Of a stretch of 64,000 bases of DNA, positions 62,548-64,000 are shown in pieces. Below the pieces are notes generated by a model. The model did not search any database. It saw nothing but the letters and a program-made list of their open reading frames with translations, and was not told the origin of the DNA. Source of the stretch: Vibrio pomeroyi (lineage in GTDB: Bacteria; Pseudomonadota; Gammaproteobacteria; Enterobacterales; Vibrionaceae); assembly GCF_024347595.1 (NCBI RefSeq), contig NZ_AP025506.1:2418001-2482000 (forward strand), in the 5' to 3' direction. Each line of letters begins with the position of its first letter. Within the stretch, counting starts at the first letter, position 1. The position numbers and the translations under genes were made by a program.

Positions 62548-63288
62548 ATGTCTACAACTGGTCGCATTCACTCATTCGAATCTTGTGGTACTGTCGATGG
62601 CCCTGGTATCCGCTTTATTGTGTTTCTTCAAGGCTGCTTAATGCGCTGTATGTACTGCCACAATCGCGATACATGGGATCTTCATGACGGAAAGGAAGTA
62701 ACGGTCGAAGAGATCATTAACGAAGCAAAATCATACCGTCATTTCATGAAAGCTTCTGGCGGTGGTATCACTTGTTCAGGTGGCGAAGCGATGCTACAAC
62801 CTGAGTTTGTTCGTGACTTTTTCCGCGCAGCTCAAGCCGAAGGCATTCACACTTGTCTTGATACTAATGGCTACATTCGTAAACACACAGAAGTGGTTGA
62901 TGAAGTACTAGAAGCGTCTGATCTAGTGATGCTTGATCTTAAGCACATGCGAGACGAGATTCACCACGATTTCATTGGTGTATCAAACCGACGTACTCTC
63001 GATTTTGCACGCTACCTGCACAAAATCGGCAAGACAACTTGGATTCGCTATGTAATTGTTCCTGGCTACACAGATACAGCTGAAGATGCGCATCTTCTTG
63101 GTGAATTCATTAAAGATATGGACAACATCGAGAAAGTAGAACTTCTTCCATACCACAAGCTTGGTGCTCACAAATGGGAAGCGCTGGGTCACGACTACCC
63201 ACTTGATGGTGTTAACCCGCCAAGTAAAGAAAAAATGGATGAGATTGTCGCTGTTCTTAGTCAGTACCACTCAAACGTAAAATACTAA
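62548..63288 (+). CDS. pflA: Pyruvate formate-lyase activating enzyme
   Basis: The 246-residue radical SAM protein has the CxxxCxxC cluster motif (Cys30, Cys34 and Cys37 in [15 protein letters not shown]), a [10 protein letters not shown] stretch and the [14 protein letters not shown] segment. It makes the glycyl radical of PflB using SAM and a reduced flavodoxin. The start ATG 62548 has no strong SD (ACGAGAATAGCTC). It is separated from pflB by the lpxR-like gene. In enterics pflA follows pflB closely. Confidence 0.95.
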   Translation: MSTTGRIHSFESCGTVDGPGIRFIVFLQGCLMRCMYCHNRDTWDLHDGKEVTVEEIINEAKSYRHFMKASGGGITCSGGEAMLQPEFVRDFFRAAQAEGIHTCLDTNGYIRKHTEVVDEVLEASDLVMLDLKHMRDEIHHDFIGVSNRRTLDFARYLHKIGKTTWIRYVIVPGYTDTAEDAHLLGEFIKDMDNIEKVELLPYHKLGAHKWEALGHDYPLDGVNPPSKEKMDEIVAVLSQYHSNVKY

Positions 63289-63315
63289 TCCCTACGGTTT
63301 TCAAAGCCTGTTTCA

Positions 63316-63347
63316 AACGCCTCAATTTCGATTGGGGCGTTTTCTTT
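63316..63347 (+). terminator. pflA terminator
   Basis: AACGCCTCAAT-TTCG-ATTGGGGCGTT, then TTCTTTT. Confidence 0.88.
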
Positions 63348-63354
63348 TACGCTT

Positions 63355-63516
63355 ATACCAATCGTAGTAAATAACTGGTCATCCTAGCTGGTTAAAACGC
63401 TCAATAACTGCGTTAGAAATTTTGATTGTAGGATAACTACTTATCGAAAATTTCTGCCTTGTTCTTAAGCCTTTTTCCTGCGCTATTTATGCTCACTTAC
63501 CTACTGTGATTGGTAT
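63355..63516. repeat. Small element with terminal inverted repeats (MITE-like)
   Basis: The 162-base element has perfect 9-bp terminal inverted repeats, ATACCAATC (63355-63363) and GATTGGTAT (63508-63516), extending to 23 bases with 5 mismatches. An internal inverted repeat (AGAAATTTT 63415-63423 with AAAATTTCT 63447-63455) could form a hairpin. It resembles short palindromic repeats I recall from Vibrio genomes, though I cannot place it in a named family from the sequence alone. No ORF. Confidence 0.7.
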
Positions 63517-63672
63517 CAAAACAATCCTTTCACTTTTCTTTACAACTTTTGTTTATCAATTCAAAAAATCATATTAAATCCGTGTTGAGATCATGTTTCC
63601 ACTCGTAGGAATGCTGTTACTCTTACTGCAACAAAAGAATACAACATTTAGTTTTTTAGTGAGGCTTCTCCC

Positions 63673-64000
63673 ATGGAAATGACCAATGCTCAGCGTCTAA
63701 TTCTATCAAATCAATACTACCTAATGTCTCAAATGGATCCTGAGAACTCAGCTAAATACCAACGCCTACAAACGATTGTAGAGCGTGGTTACGAACTCCA
63801 AATGCGTGAGCTTAACAAAGAATTTGGTTGTTTGACTGAAGCAGAATGTCGCGAAATTATCGACATCATGGAGATGTACCATGCAATGCAAGAGTCAAAC
63901 AAAATGCTAGCAGAACAAGAGCGCGCTGAAGTTGATCAACGCCGCCTGCAGTTCTTAGGTTTTGATATCGCTTCTGAAGCGCAAATCGTACACTACGTGC
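63673..64000 (+). CDS. yfbU: YfbU family protein (partial, 3' end outside window)
   Basis: The frame from ATG 63673 codes for [20 protein letters not shown] and continues to the window edge (109 complete codons). It matches E. coli YfbU over the visible part ([20 protein letters not shown], then [11 protein letters not shown] and [11 protein letters not shown]). The family has no firmly known role. GTGAGG lies upstream. It is separated from pflA by the repeat element. Confidence 0.9.
   Translation, partial: MEMTNAQRLILSNQYYLMSQMDPENSAKYQRLQTIVERGYELQMRELNKEFGCLTEAECREIIDIMEMYHAMQESNKMLAEQERAEVDQRRLQFLGFDIASEAQIVHYV

Larger units (their letters stand above)
63289..63672. other. Intergenic region between pflA and yfbU
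   Basis: Contains the pflA terminator, the 160-bp repeat element (63355-63516) and the yfbU leader. Confidence 0.6.

Overview
The window is chromosomal DNA from a gamma-proteobacterium of the genus Vibrio, most like the V. splendidus clade or a relative. I infer this from gene content and order: cmoM/mukFEB, elyC, torR/torD, purR, a c-di-GMP riboswitch with tfoY, glgC-glgA, topA, aroA, aat-bpt-infA, clpA/clpS, cspD, a monomeric icd, porin/dinG, priC-ybaM, roxA, and pflB/pflA, much as I remember the large Vibrio chromosome. It is mostly core genome. I see no prophage, IS transposase, integron, CRISPR array, rRNA or tRNA. The window cuts the first gene (a formate dehydrogenase, minus strand) and the last (yfbU, plus strand).

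Layout. (1) 1-3102: the N-terminal 1034 residues of a large formate dehydrogenase that carries a GltD-like NAD(P)H/FAD module. (2) 3431-10923, minus strand: the MukFEB condensin genes preceded by cmoM; elyC diverges from cmoM. (3) 12088-15054: torR, divergent torD, and a PurR/LacI-type repressor with a two-hairpin leader. (4) 15222-16028: a c-di-GMP-I (GEMM) riboswitch followed by tfoY. (5) 16162-18135: a VTT/DedA-like membrane protein, a DUF2007/zinc-ribbon protein and an alpha/beta hydrolase. (6) 18421-21082: glgC-glgA. (7) 21620-28657: topA, yciN, aroA, a glycine-zipper protein, aat, bpt, infA. (8) 28891-34884: clpA, clpS, cspD, icd. (9) 35205-42502: rluE, an OmpT-position porin, dinG, a TSUP permease, priC, ybaM and roxA. 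(10) 42616-49909: a chemoreceptor, emrD, a lipoprotein-type oligopeptidase B and xthA. (11) 50030-52864: an ImpA/M60-like surface metalloprotease lipoprotein. (12) 53085-56261: a basic amino acid ABC importer. (13) 57055-63288: an anaerobic pyruvate-formate cluster (DUF3360-type membrane protein, pflB, lpxR-like gene, pflA), then a small repeat element and yfbU.

Themes. Several genes concern anaerobic life: formate oxidation, TMAO-response components, and pyruvate formate-lyase with its activase, with a good FNR-like palindrome upstream of the DUF3360 gene. Envelope and surface genes are interspersed (porin, LpxR, ImpA-like protease, ElyC, glycine-zipper protein). N-end-rule protein turnover is well represented: aat, bpt, clpS and clpA lie within 5 kb.

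The least explained parts are the membrane protein that sits where focA sits beside pflB in enterics, three arrays of 7-bp tandem repeats (two of them containing a gene's stop codon), a 160-bp element with terminal inverted repeats at 63355-63516, and the lipoprotein form of oligopeptidase B. I found no clearly new multi-gene system. All family assignments are from reading the proteins and from memory; no database search was run.
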